This document shows positions 11,916-24,889 of a DNA stretch of 64,000 nt, one piece after another. Both the position numbers and the translations under genes were made by a program. This stretch comes from Sinonovacula constricta. Its lineage: Eukaryota > Mollusca > Bivalvia > Cardiida > Solecurtidae. Numbering within the stretch: position 1 is the first letter of the stretch; every line of letters begins with the position of its first letter. The notes beneath the pieces are model-generated. The model was not told where the DNA came from and ran no database searches. It saw only the letters and a program-made list of their open reading frames with translations. The stretch spans positions 12,575,987 through 12,639,986 of the forward strand of contig CM017573.1 of the NCBI GenBank assembly GCA_007844125.1. The letters are read 5' to 3'.

Positions 11916-13740
11916 AAATGAACCAGGATCCACTCTGTGCTGTTCAACTTGGGGTGTTTAAATGGACCAGGTTCCAGTCTGTGCTGTTCGACTTGGGGTG
12001 CTTAAATGGGTTTTACCAGGTTCCAGTCTGTGCTGTTCAACTTGGGGTGTTTACATGGATTCGACCAGGTTCCAGTCTAGGCTATTCAACTTCGGGTTTT
12101 TAACTGGATTTGATCAGGTTCCAGTCTCGGTTGTTCATCTTGGTGTGTTTAAATGGACCAGGTTCCAGTCTGTGCGGTTCAACTTGGGGTGTTTAAATGA
12201 GCCAGGTTCCAGTCTGGTCTGTTCATCATGGTGTGTTTAAATGGGACAGTTTCCAGTCTGGGCTGTTCAACTTGGTGGGTTTAAATGGACCAGGTTCAGG
12301 TCTGTGCTGTTCAACTTGGTGTGTTTAAATGGGCCATGTTCCAGTATGTGCTGTTCAACTATGGGTTTTAAATGGACCAGGTTCCAGTCTGTGCGGTTCA
12401 ATTTGGTGTGTTTAAATGGACAAGGTTCAAGTCTGTGCTGTTCAACATGGGTTGTTTCATTAGACGGTGTTCCAGTATGTGCTGTTCTACTTGGTGTGCT
12501 TAAATGGGCAAGGTTCCAGTGCTGTTTAACTAAGGGTGTTTAAATAGACCCGGTTCAAGTCTGTGCTGTTCAACTTAGGGTGTTTAAATGGACCAGGTTC
12601 CAGTCTGTGCTGTTCAACTTGGGGTGTTTAAATGGGACAGGTTCCAGTCTTTGCTGTTCAACTTGGATAGTTTAAATGGACAAGATTCCAGTCTGTGCTG
12701 TTCGACTTGAGGTGTTTATATGGGTCAGGTTCCAGTCTGGGCTGTTCAACTTGGGTGTTATAATGGGCCAGGTTCCAGTCTGTGCTGTTTAACTTGGGGT
12801 GTTTAAATGGACCAGGTTGCAGTCTGTGCTGTTCAACTTGGGGTGTTTAAATGCTCCAGGTTCCAGTCTGTGTTCTTCTACTTGTTGTGTTTAAATGGAC
12901 CTGGTTCAATCTGTGCTATTCAACTTTGGGTGTTTAAATGGACCAGGTTCCCATCTGTGCTATTCAAATTTGGGGCTTTAAATGGGCCAGGTACCAGTCT
13001 GGGCTCTTCATCTGGGTGTTTAAATGAATTTGATAAGGTTCCAGTTTGTGTTGTTTAACTTTCGGTTTTTAAATGGATTTGACCAGGTGACAGGCTGGGA
13101 TTTTCAACTTTGGATGTTTAAATAAAAGTGACCAGGTTCCAGTCTGTGCTGTTCATCTTGGGGTGTTTAAATGAATTTGACCAGGTGACAGGCTGTGCTT
13201 TTTAACTATGGGTGTTTAAATGAACCAGGATCCAGCATCTGTTGTTCAACTTGGGGTGGTTAAATGGACCAGGTTCCAGTCTGTGCTGTTCGACTAGGTG
13301 TGCTCTAATGGATTTTACCAGGTTCCAGTCTGTGCTGTTCAACTTGGGGTGTTTACATGGATTTTACCAGGTCCCAGTCTGAGCTATTCAACTTCAAGTT
13401 TTTAACTGGATTTGATCAGGTTTCAGTCTCGGCTGTTCAATTTGGGTTTTTAAATGAATTTGACAGGTTCCAGTCTGTGCTGTACAACTATGGTTGATTC
13501 AATGGATTTGACGAGGTTCCAGTCTGGGCTTTTTATCTTGTGGTGTTTAAATGGATTTGACCAGGTTCCAGTCTCGGCTTTTCAGCTTGTGGCGTTTAAA
13601 TGGATTTAAACATGTTCCTAGTCTGGGCTGTACAACTATGGGTGTTTAAACAGGTTTAAACAGGTTCCAGTCTGGGTTATTCAGCGTAGTGTGTTTATAT
13701 TGATTTGACCAGGTTCCAAGCCTCGGCTGTTCATTTATAT
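11916..13740 (+). repeat. 1.8-kb minisatellite, about 44-50 bp unit
   Basis: Around 40 head-to-tail units. The core of each is AGGTTCCAGTCTGTGCTGTT followed by CAACTTGGGGTGTTTAAATG and GACC. Short units of about 44 bp alternate with units lengthened by about 5 bp where ATGGACC becomes ATGGATTTGACC or ATGGATTTTACC. Long units are rare in the first two thirds and dominate after about 13,310. The unit is not a multiple of three, so open frames crossing it (11,918-12,103, 12,241-12,543 and others) rotate through phases and are unlikely to be coding. A block at 11,916-12,135 recurs with its private variants at 13,217-13,440. Confidence 0.9.
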
Positions 13741-14439
13741 TGCCTACATGCAACTTGTAAAAATGTGTGCAGTAATTTACTGTTTTCTGTGTTCATTTCT
13801 GAAAGGTCCCTGTACGACAATTTGCAGACAGTGTGAATCTGCCTACAGATGCATGGCCAGTCAAAATGCTTGCTGACGACTATGTTGGCGTCCTCGTATC
13901 GTTTGTTCACATATCTTGTTAGTGGCTTATTCAGAAGTTCTCTTAGTAGATCTAAGTAAAAGCCACTCTTTCCGATATGGCTAAAAGCGACTTTATCAAT
14001 ACTTTACATTCCATTTCTTTTATTAAGTAACGAAAGCTTATAAAGATGCCGGATTACCTGACAATATATATGACAAGAAAAATGCCTCATAGTTGCTGAA
14101 AAGGCTGTAGGAAGTCACAGATTGAGCAAAATTTTACGGTTGTTCTATTTTCAGTTAAGTTAAGAGACAGTTGTGACAAATCAAAACTGAGAAACTGGTA
14201 TTTCACTTGCATTTATAAACAAGTATAAATAACCACCAACATGTTGAGAAAACACCTTTCTTTGTTATCTTTATGTTATTCATCATATTCCCTCCAATAT
14301 GAAGAGTTACTACAATAACTTTTCCCTTACATTTACATAAGACTAATTGGATTGTCTCCCTTATATCAGCTGTACTTTACAAGAACTTTCTTTGTTGTTT
14401 TTGTTTGTTTGTTTTTTATATAAAAATAAAACTAATTTT
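13741..14439. other. Intergenic DNA after the minisatellite
   Basis: Nothing recognised. It begins directly after the last degenerate repeat unit. Confidence 0.4.
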
Positions 14440-14775
14440 TCCCAAATACCATGTGAACATTGTTTAATGACGTCACTACTTTCTTTTATTGACGTGGTAA
14501 ATTAGAATACGTCATCGCCTTAGCAGTTATGTTTCGAATAGATTAGCCTTATTCTATGAATTGCTTCTATTTGAAAACAATTTCCACTTCTCTGACCATT
14601 TTCCTTTATTGATTAAAAGTTAATTTCGTTTACAATGAACAATTGTGTGTACTTCTTTTAATAGAAATAATTCTTCTCTATCTGTCTCTTGTAAATACTA
14701 TGTAGACATTACTTTTCAAGACGTCAATACATTCGCCATGACTTATCAAAGGAAACGTCAGCGCTTGAACATTTG
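14440..14775 (+). repeat. Two adjacent partial copies of repeat R1
   Basis: At 14,450-14,520 the order CCATGTGAACATTG, TTAATGACGTCACTACTTTC, ACGTCATCGC follows the R1 order at 62,862-62,935. A second partial copy at 14,570-14,775 runs CTTCTCTGACCATTTTC, CTATGTAGACATTAC, AAGACGTCAATACATTCGCC, AAACGTCAGCGCTTG. Both stop before the hairpin segment found in the two full copies. Confidence 0.55.
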
Positions 14776-14782
14776 TTTGACT

Positions 14783-15000
14783 CACCTGAGCACAACTAGC
14801 TCAATTTGAGGTTTTCTGATACCCTCTCTTCCGTCGTCTGTCGTCCGTCGTCCGTCTTGCGGCGTTAAGAATTTAGCTTTTGAACACGCTATAGGACACA
14901 ATTTTATCACATTTTCATCAAACTTGGTCCGAATGTTTGTCTGCATGAAATCTTGTACAAGTTTACTATTGGTTCACTTAGGGTAAAAAAAATAGGACAA
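14783..15000 (+). repeat. Bivalve-type dispersed repeat (CACCTGAGCACAACT family)
   Basis: The left part has CTCACCTGAGCACAACTAG and CTCAATTTGAGG followed by repeated CGTC(C/T)GT words and then ATCAAACTTGGTCCGAATG. I remember this opening and the GTCCGTCGTCC run from many bivalve genomes as a very common non-coding dispersed repeat. Only one copy is visible in this window. Its mechanism of spread is not shown by the sequence. Confidence 0.5.
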
Positions 15001-18000
15001 CATGTCAAATTTAGGGAAAACAATCTGAACTTAACTATTTTGGGTTTGTTTACCCTCGCCGTAATCAGGGTTTATTAGGCGAGGAAGAAAATATCACAGG
15101 TGGTAATCAATAAAAATGGCGTGAGGGTTGCTCTTGCCATGAAGATTAAGATTATAAAAATAAAAAGGCCTACCTCACTAGGACCATAAAGTAGTGTTGG
15201 CGATCACCGCATAACACATATTATCACAGTTTTAAATCCCCCCAAAAGGTTAGTGCACTTTAAAATAAAAGTTGAACTACATATATTACGTATTTTGTGT
15301 TCTGATGCATCGGCACTTTTTAGGGCCTGTTTAGAATTGTATTGGCATAGAAAAAAAATCCATCAATCTACATAGATTATTCTATAAACAATATACCCAT
15401 GTTCCAATATCTTTACGAGAATTTCGGGCATGTCATTAATTTTTATTTAATTGTTACAACCTATAAGAGCGAATATAAAAGACTGGCGAGCATGAAGACG
15501 ATGAGACCGATAATTTATTTACGTGGTTTCAGGTATGTTCTTATTATTATGAAATATATATCTTTCTATCGTCCACACGACCGTAGAAACAGAGCTATAA
15601 TAATTCAACGAATACAACAAGAAAGATCGAGCAAAATCGGGAAGGGAGACATATCTACCAAAAGTTGACAATTACAAAGGTCGTCTCCCATTCCTCCAAA
15701 AATCAGATGATTTATTAAGTATTATATATTTTTTTAAATAGGAGAGACGGAGATATTTAAAGAAAATATTTGAAATATTTTTAGATATACTTTATCTGAT
15801 TAAATATATCCGAGGTCAGGCAAAAGTATAATGATGCAGAAGAGTAGATTTGGCGACATTCCCCACAAGATGCCTCAACCGTCCGACGACCCTTTGCGGC
15901 GCCCCCCGCCTGATCAGAATATGCAGGACTAAAACACGGTAAAGAAACCTCTATAACATATAACATGTTGTTGAGTTAACGTAACACCCTAATATATTAG
16001 GTGAGTGAGGAGTATGATCAGTTAAAGAATATCTGAGAAGTATTATTTATTATTTTTAGAAGCGGAAGAGCAAATTTCAGTCGCAATTACTTTCTTCTGT
16101 ATTATTTGCCAAGACAAGGATAAACAATCAAAATAGTATTATTCCCTTTGTTAATTATTTCAAAGTAACCTTGCGTATGCAAACCTAGTTGTTATTTTTG
16201 TCAAAAGTTTATTTGCGTTCACTTGCGATGTCTAGTATGCAAGAATATATATATTTACTGATACTTAACATAACTTAAGTGTCCCCACAATTTAAGTGCA
16301 AACGGTAATATTTTAGTGATATCTTAAGATATAATTTGTGCACACCACTTATGTTGTCATTTAATATTTATTGAAAATACTCCATATTTCCATCAGGAAA
16401 GCTTATAGAATTGATAATGTGTTTGTATAAATTGCTTGGTGAATACATCCCTACGAATGAAGCTCAGGTTCTCGAGTACGCCTGTTCAGATTGTCCTTTG
16501 TTACCAAGCATTACAATCGAGACAATATATATGGATTTAAAATAAGGACAATCTTGCGTTTAAAACACTTCAGTTCATCTTTTTTGCGTGAGTCTTAGTC
16601 CAGATATAACCGATAATTGGACTAGTTTAGGCACTAACACCAACTAAAATATCTTATTAAGTGATCGACGATTCGCACAGGTATCCTTAAAATAGCTAGC
16701 CTAATACCACAGATGGTTTGATTTTTTTTAATTACACGAACATCTGCTATTTTCTGATTACCTGTTTAAATAATCAGTTGTTGTATAGTTTTGATCAATG
16801 TACAGCATATACAGGTCCAGCATGTATTTATAATGCAAAGTTTGTCCACTATGTAAATCAAAAAATGTTTCTTCAATATAATGTAAGGTAACGACCCGTA
16901 TTCATTGGTGCGTCAAAGACAAGCGGTACATTTATGTTGTTGTCTATTTTATTTGTTGCTTACCACCGACACGTGTCTGGTCATTTTGGCAACGTACAGA
17001 AACAGATTGGTGGAAAAAGACCACATGCGTGTGTCTGTGTATAAAGAGCAGGCTATGTTGAAGGCAAATATGTTACACGTTAGTGACTTTAACTTCTTGG
17101 CCCCACCACCAGAATATAGTTAATTTAGTCCTACTTTAAACTTTTTGAAATGTTGATATCGCTTAGTGAGTTTAGGAGAACGACTTCCATTATATGTGTA
17201 ATGATATGTCGTGTTCAATCAATTAATTGTGTAACGCAATGTTAATTCTTTCTTTATTGACCTTGAGCTGTACACATAACTTGCAAGTTTATGAATTCCA
17301 AACTACGTGTATTTAGTTTGTTACTAGCTCATATGTGTCATACATCTTTGTAATGTTCACCTTATGATCGCAGTGAGGGCAAAGTAAACCCATGCAATCT
17401 TTGAGTTAATAGTCTCTTTTTATTCTCTATATAGATTTTTATATCGAAACAAAACAAAAATACATACAGACTTGGCCGTATGAAAAGCTAAAATTAAGTT
17501 TAGTGCACATGACCTAGAAACTTCATGTCCGTATAATAAGTGGGTAAATAGAAAGAGCAATTAATGAAAATGAGCAATGCATGTGCAAGGTGTCCATGCA
17601 TTGTATATGCTTTACACCACAAAGCGAACACAGACGATATAGTTTGTTTAGGTTAAAATAGGCCGCTACTTTTACAAAAGAATTCTGGTCAAAGATTCCC
17701 GTATTTTTTTCTCCCATCTGAAACGGGGCAAGACACAAACAATCTTCGACAATAATAAGTTACATAGATTGGAATCCTAATTGTTGCACAAATGTCGAAC
17801 GCAAACTTCAACGTAACATTCACTGTTAGTTTAACTTCCTAATATGTACTCTGTGCATACACCAAGGCCGTCGTATTGTCAACTATTTGATCCAAACACG
17901 CATGCATCACGTTTTTATTTCTACCCGGGAACATAACAAATAAAACAAGCGAAGCAGTACTAAAGCATTTACAAAGTCCGGTAATTTGAGAGGGTGCATA

Positions 18001-18410
18001 AGAAAGAAAGGCAGATTGTGGCAATTCAAATTAAAGAGGCCTGTTTAGCTGTAAATGTCGCAGCTCGACAATGTACTACTAGTGAAACGTTCGACCGAAT
18101 GTATCACATACACATCAAACGAATAAATGTGATGTATTCGTGTGGCTTATATTTGCATGTGCACATCAAATTAAATTGTGACACAAACTTAAAGTAAACA
18201 CTGGAAAACAAATTTGGCAAGGAAAACATCACAGTTGCCATCATTTTTGAACGAAAAATGTAATTTTCAAACAGTAAATTGTTATTTATCATATTATACG
18301 CCAGAAAGATTTTATGCCTGCAATAACGATGATGATCATGAAACTGGTAGTGGTAATGATATATTATAATATCATAACAAGCGTGATTGTGATTGTTGTC
18401 TTGATGAATT
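15001..18410. other. Long intergenic stretch, no gene recognised
   Basis: AT-rich. CCTCGCC at 15,055 and GGCGAGG at 15,078 make a small perfect stem. The open frames at 15,399-15,668 and 16,905-17,123 show no domain that I can name and no conserved splice context. Confidence 0.45.
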
Positions 18411-18413
18411 CAT

Positions 18414-18432
18414 ATGTTGTTGTTGTTGTTGT

Positions 18433-18480
<48 letters not shown>

Positions 18481-18485
18481 CGATG
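18414..18485. repeat. Trinucleotide microsatellite (TTG)n(ATG)n
   Basis: About six TTG units run directly into about 18 ATG units. A frame across it translates to poly-Val then poly-Asp and should not be taken as a gene. Confidence 0.9.
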
Positions 18486-18539
18486 AAAAAACACATATGT
18501 CACATAAGTGTCATTTTTAGGGTTTAAAAGAGCCCAAAC

Positions 18540-19024
18540 GTATTACATAATCGATCTATGACATATTCAACTCAACAAGTCCTTCATAACCTTCAGTTAT
18601 ATTTTAGTTTGCAGTATTTAATTTGCAGTTCGTAACACGTTTTAACATAACTATCATTGAAAAAGTACGATTAATCACGATTAAACATATTCTGTTGATG
18701 TCTGCTTGATAAAATATCAATTCAACATATCTGAATGGAAAGCATAATTGATATTCCTGTGTCCAAAAATAATTCCTTTTAACATAAATATTATTGAATG
18801 AATTGGCTTAAATACGTACGGCTACAAGAAAATGACAACACAACTATTAAAAAGATAGGTATAGACAACTGCTTCGATACGTTTGGCTGTGTGCTCCGTA
18901 TAGGTTTCGGTTGTTTACACTCTCGCAAATAGCGATAATCACAAAGACTATATTTATCTCGTCATGTGGTGAGTCATAATTAAAGAGTACTAAGAAGCAC
19001 CATTATAATAGTCAGTATAGTTTT

Positions 19025-19067
<43 letters not shown>

Positions 19068-21660
19068 CAGCACCAGTACTATAGTCAGTATAGTTTCCTG
19101 TCAAAGTACCTGTGACATGCGACAAGCCATTATCAAAATGCAGTAGGAAATACTGAATAAATGGGCGAAAATTTGAGCTCAATGTTCCAATTATGGTTCA
19201 GGGAATTTTTGTTCTACTAAACACATATAGTGTATAAGCTTTTTAATGTTCATGTATATTACGTTTATGGTCAATCCTTTACACGTTTGTTATTGTATAG
19301 CTAAGTTTCATAAATGTTTAACAGTCAGAAAAAGGTAACACACGCATTGTGCTGCAGTGGAAATTGTCTTGTTATCATGATTTAATATAAAGATACTGAG
19401 AAAAATGTTGCAATGAAAGGGAAGTACTTCTTTTGAACGTTAATATTTAACACTATGTTTTAACAATACAATATGTATTATATATAACATAAAAGTTAAC
19501 TAACTTAGAATAACGACGATGCAGAATTACAGAAACGTATATTGTTGTTTGCAATACTGTCGAATCGCATTAGCATAGATGATAAGAATATGACATGAAT
19601 TTATTGGTGTAGTCTTACATGTAATTCACCGAACAATAAAGGGTACGTAACATTGTCTCGATTCGTGCTTTTATAATCCTTTATATAAAGTTCAAAGGGC
19701 ATTTGCTGAAATTTAACTATAACGGTAACATGTTTAATCTTGTTTGTCACAATCAGAAAAACGACAAATACATTGTAAAATCAAATCTGACATTCGTTAT
19801 AACATGTTACATTGGCGAGAATACCTTTGTTAAGACACTGTGAACATTCTGAACTAATACAGGCAAATTGATTAAAGAGATCAATATAGTAAAAAGATGC
19901 AGCAAATTTCCACTTAGTCTTCACATATACGTTCATCCTCTGGCAACTGTGTAAAGCGGTCATATGAATATTTGCCATGTTTAAATATAAGGGACAAGAT
20001 TGCATTTAGAAACTGCATAAGTATCTAGACGAATTGTGCATATACTGCATTTTTCGTCTATCAATTTTAACGACATTAGAGTTCAAATTTAACAATGAAC
20101 AATGTTTTGCTTCAAGTGTTGTTCTACTGATTGATACATAAAACAAAATAAAACAAACGAAACAACATTTCTGTTTCTATTTCTATTCATAAAAGGCGTG
20201 TACCGTGTATGTCTACGGAAAACATACATGATCGTTGACTACGTGCGTGTAAAGATTGATGGCATATACATACTTGGACCTGTGCAGATGAGATTACTTG
20301 TATCCCTATTTCTTAATTTATATTATAATGCTAGTACAATTATATTATAATGGTAGAACATCACTGCATCATTATCTTTCAATAAGTATTTTTGGACTGA
20401 ATGAGTATCGTGTATCTGATCATGATACAATAAATGTGGGCGATGAACGCTTGATTTAACAACCTCATGTTTCACACGCAACCACCGCCTGACATATCAT
20501 TTGATAATTAGCATTATGAATAAAAAATATGCTATATCTAACAAATATAACTGGTGCCAAAAACAATGAATAGAAATATTAAAGAACATCAATAATGTAA
20601 TAATAATATCCGCATTTCCATTCCGACAAAAAAGGGGGGGGGCGAACTTGAACTTTTGCTAAAAATAGATACTTATACATTGTCATGTTTTACTCTTTGA
20701 TTATAGCGCAACATTATAATCGAGTAATACCTGACTATTACATTATATTTAAGCATGCTATTTGTCAAAAGAATTTTGCTGTCGCGACGCATTTCAACTC
20801 TTTTTAAACGTTTCTCACGAAATGTATTTTCGTAGCAAAGTTACTTGTTATGAGTTTTTTAACATTCTTACAAGAGCTCAAAGCCAGAAACTTATATATG
20901 AATCAAAAACATGTGGTTAAAAGAGCTCCTTTGGTATCATAGTTCTACCTCACAATGAGCAGGGAATAAAACATATTAAACTTCGTATCCACCTGTATAA
21001 TTGTTGTTCTAGTAACATTAGACATTTTCGACAACAGGTACTAGTATAGAACCTATGCAAAAAAGCTATACAACATTATATATGTCAGTTCAAAATGTAT
21101 AAAAAACAAGATATTTATGTCGATTGTACGAGTTTATGGATACATGTATATGTTTACAAAAGAACAACCTTCTTTAAAATCCTCATATTCTCTGATATCT
21201 GAAGTTGTCTGTTTTAGTGCATTTTACTGGAACATTTTGCAAACCTTACATTTTTAAAGAATTTTATAAGTTACATTAATTAACTTAAATAGCGGTTTAG
21301 TAGTAAAGTCTAAGCAAAGTGGAGAAGGTGATACATCAAAATATGACAACAATGTTATTATTTAAAATCCCTTCATCCATATATCCATATAAACCATTGT
21401 TTAATCCCACATATGATCGGAAATCGGAAGTTTTAACAACATAAAATAATTCTACCATTTTATCATGTTGTAAGAGAGTTAACAAAAATACAACTGGACT
21501 GATTCTATTTGGCAGAATAAGGGCAGTTGTGTTACACGCTTCAGGCTTAAAGTGCATGATCCGTACACGATCACAAAAGTTGGATAAAAATATTACATTG
21601 CCAACTGCATGTTCATATGTTATCCATAAGAACATTAATAAAAGCAACAAGAAAAGTCAA
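18540..21660 (+). repeat. Diverged duplication block A, first copy
   Basis: Matched in the same order with 28,940-30,500. Landmarks include TTTGCAGTT/GTTGCAGTTCGTAACA, ACTATCATTGA, GGTGAGTCATAAT, ACCTGTGACA, AAGCCATTATCAAAAT, ATGACATGAATT, TAACGTTGTCTCGATTC-like words, TTTATATAAA, GAACGCTTGATTTAAC, and CTTCAGGCTTAAAGTG with CATAAGAACATTAA. This copy is about twice as long as the second. It contains the ATC microsatellite at 19,025, absent from the second copy. No coding frame is conserved between the two. Confidence 0.65.
19025..19067. repeat. Trinucleotide microsatellite (ATC)n
   Basis: About 14 ATC units inside duplication block A, of opposite strand sense to the ATG run 600 bases to the left. 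A short word GTCAGTATAGTTT flanks it on both sides, suggesting local duplication at its borders. Confidence 0.9.
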
Positions 21661-22014
21661 TGATACGAAGCACAAAAGTCGACGCAAATACTAGGACCGG
21701 TAAAAACGTTAAAGAAATTTGGGAGCAAGTAAGAAGACGTATTTGAAAAGTAATGTTTTTTTTCTGCATAGTTTTCAGTAACTATAAATCTCAGAATGTA
21801 TAGGGTTGTCATCGAATGCCGTTTTAGCTACCCGGATACCCGTAAAGACTATACAAATAGTATCCGATTACCGGATGTTACGGCTGCATAAACTGTTTAC
21901 GACGATATAACATGATAAGTGTCATCTTTTTATGACATTGTATTGTCGTTATATAAAGAACGCAACGAGTAAATCAAAACTTAGAAGTAAGGTAAGTTCC
22001 ATACGTGTTATGAA

Positions 22015-22350
22015 TGTGTAAACTACTACGTATAAGCGGAGACCTATCGGTAGTGTAATTAGTGTAATTAGTAGTGTATATGCCTCTTTGAGGAAAGTAA
22101 CGATAAACGGGACGCTTGTTTATGAGTAATATTATGTCCAAATCTATTGTGTTTGTTGTGGTGCGTACCGCTGTGATTACTTAGGGACATGTAGCGAATT
22201 CTGCGAATTTCATATATGTTGTCTGTCAATGCCTGTAGGCACAGATTTTAGCAGTAATACAACCGGGAACGTCCCAGGTTTGCTGTGTGTCCCCGGTTGG
22301 AAGGTGTGTATTCATACAACTGTCCCCTTTTGCCACCAAATACATATACT
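22015..22350 (+). repeat. Repeat B5, copy 1
   Basis: Aligned with 34,300-34,620 and, with a deleted middle, 25,000-25,160. Landmarks are GATAAACGG(G)GAC, ATGTCCAAATC, GACATGTAGCGA, TAGCAGTAATACAACCGGG and AACTGTCCCC with CCAAATACAT. AAACGGGGAC near the left and GTCCCC(G/T)TTT near the right form imperfect inverted ends in all copies, so it may be a MITE-like unit. Confidence 0.55.
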
Positions 22351-22440
22351 CCTGGATCCGTAACCATGTTTGAATGCTGAGATTTGTGAGATTTGTGTGT
22401 GTCTTCCTGCTGTGGTAAGGTTGTTTGTTTTGTTTTTTAA

Positions 22441-22442
<2 letters not shown>

Positions 22443-22488
<46 letters not shown>
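22443..22488. repeat. (AT)n microsatellite
   Basis: About 23 TA units directly before a long inverted repeat. Confidence 0.95.
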
Positions 22489-22489
<1 letters not shown>

Positions 22490-22490
22490 T

Positions 22491-22613
22491 CCCGGAACGA
22501 TTCGCTTGTACAAAGGATATCGCGTGCACAAGCCTATCTCCGAGCACGTAGACAGGTCTATGTGCACAGAAAGACCTACGTATATGACTCCTTTGTCTAA
22601 GCGAGCCGTTCCA
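22491..22613. repeat. Imperfect inverted repeat, about 120 bp
   Basis: The left arm GGAACGATTCGCTTGTACAAAG pairs with the right arm CTTTGTCTAAGCGAGCCGTTCC (19 of 23 over the extended arm). The interior also has short complementary words (ACGTAGACAGGTCT against AGACCTACGT). It lies between an AT microsatellite and a tRNA-derived SINE. It could be a small foldback element or part of the SINE's 5' region. Confidence 0.6.
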
Positions 22614-22619
22614 AGATAT

Positions 22620-22895
22620 AACACCGGCTGCAATAGCTCAAGCGGTATACGTAGGTTTGCAGATCTGGAGGTCGCGGGTTCAAACCCCGGCCGGGTCAAA
22701 CCAACGACTTTTAAGTTGGCAGAAACGGCTTCCGTCATAACGCTCGGGGCTGTGGGGCAGCATTACGCCTGTCTCGTCGGTGTCAGTAAAATGAACCGGC
22801 AGGGTTCAATCCCTGGGCACCTTATAAGTGCCTCTGTCCTATAATGATAGAAATGTCGCTGCACAGTATCGGCAAAAATGCTGGCAAATCCCATC
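22620..22895 (+). repeat. tRNA-derived SINE
   Basis: A good tRNA-like head: TAGCTCAAGCGGTATACG (A box) and GCGGGTTCAAACCCCGGC (B box with paired arm) with correct spacing, followed by a non-tRNA body with CCTGGGCACCTTATAAGTGCC and a short tail of CCCATCCCATCCCAAAATAT. Antisense translation of the B-box region gives the familiar spurious peptide RPGFEPATSRS, which explains the long minus-strand open frame across here. An RNA polymerase III internal promoter is expected from the boxes. Confidence 0.75.
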
Positions 22896-23029
22896 CCATC
22901 CCAAAATATATCAATCCATCACAAATGGTGTGTAGTAACAGATGAATAAAACCATTTAACAAGGCAAACAGAAGATGCACACATTGGATGGTGAACACAA
23001 CTTTGAAGTTTGGCCTGACACAACCTTAA

Positions 23030-23510
<481 letters not shown>

Positions 23511-24888
23511 TAAAGTATACCTTTATAGTTTATTCTAACGATTACGTCCGAGGAATGTTTAATAACAGTAGCATTGTTTTGTTTTTGTTTTCTAATACTC
23601 CAGCATCCATTAACGTTTGTAAAAATGTGTAAAGAGAGCAACTGTTTGTGTTTAACTCTTGCAAAAGGTAATTTGCCGAATTCTGAGTGTAAGCGACTTT
23701 TGGAGCAAAAAACAACAGCAAATAAACTGCTTTAAATATACAAAATATTTAGCCGGACACTACACATTGTCTTGAAATAGATAGGGAAAATACGGAAACT
23801 ATATTAATTTTTTTATGACTTACGTTGTACTGCCAACGAATACTATACTAATACGTTTGTCTACTTTACTAAATCGTCTTAACTTAACTAAGTCCGTACT
23901 TGTGAAGCGTGATCATTTTTAAATAGCTAAAGGCAGTAGATATTATTGTCGTGACGTTTATTGGAAAATAAGAAACACTGTCGGATATCACCTTTAAATG
24001 GAGCATGAATACTAATAAGCAACGGATTTGGGCATGACCAGTTTTACACAGCTGAACATGTATACCTGTGTAGTATTCAATAAACAAGTAGACAGATTTT
24101 CTCAAGTTGAAAAGGTTCAAATTTGTGTAAAATCTCGCGTCGATGATGAAACTTGTGAAGGCACACTTTTCATATATAGGGAAAATAAATACTTTCCTCT
24201 TTCTTCTTCAATTTAGTATCATTTCGGTTACTTCATTATTAAATACACAAGTAAACCCCCTTTTGAGGTAACGTCCTCTTGTATTAAAAATATGTTTTAG
24301 TTTGTTATAAGTTCATCGAATTTAAGAGAGAGTCGAATATGCCCATATTTTCATTGTGTATAATTAAAGATAATATAGGGTTTGTCATAGTGCCTATCGT
24401 TTTTAAGTCTTACTTGGCTTATTTAATAATTGAGTTAATCCAATTTCGATGTTATAATAAACTTTATTTAATGTTTATTAATGCTGTACACATGTGTTTA
24501 GTTATTTTTATTAAACACATGACACACGTGCTAACTGCCAGCTGGTCCTCGTTTCCGTGGCTGCATGCGACACTTGACCGTGTCAAGGCTGGAAAAGGGT
24601 AGTGGTAAAGTGATTGTAACACTAATGCTACAGAGTGATGGAGTGTGAAACACATTAAGCATATGCGTACATTTGATAATATCTCTTTTCAAAGTTATGT
24701 GCATTGTATGCGGTTAACCGGAAAACTAATTGAATTGATATTTGGATACACATTGCGATATCCGATTATCCAGTTAACCAGTTAAAGGTTGACATCCCTA
24801 TTTTGAACAGTAAAAAAGTGTTTCTAACTATAACAACACTCAATATTACTATAATTGTTACTATATTACTGCATGGCTTGAGCAGTGG
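23511..24888. other. AT-rich intergenic DNA
   Basis: No gene recognised. The right end contains the GGTTAACCGG-rich candidate transposon terminus (24,715-24,803). Confidence 0.4.
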
Positions 24889-24889
24889 G

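Noticed and set aside
11918..13058. Several 60-100-codon open frames with a repeated peptide
   Set aside because: The 44-50-bp unit is not a multiple of three, so frames rotate and break. It is minisatellite DNA.
11916..13740. CRISPR-like array
   Set aside because: There are no unique spacers between repeats, and the context is eukaryotic.
11916..13740. Array of tRNA-like B boxes (GGTTCCAGTC in each unit)
   Set aside because: It differs from the B-box consensus at key positions and no A boxes are present.
16905..17123. Short open frame with a hydrophobic N-terminus, possible secreted peptide
   Set aside because: It has no ATG at its start, no splice context and no relative in the window.
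20632..20642. G-run as a possible quadruplex
   Set aside because: A single short G tract without the further tracts needed.
22226..22738. 170-codon minus-strand open frame
   Set aside because: It runs across an AT repeat and the antisense of a SINE B box (RPGFEPATSRS), a well-known spurious translation.
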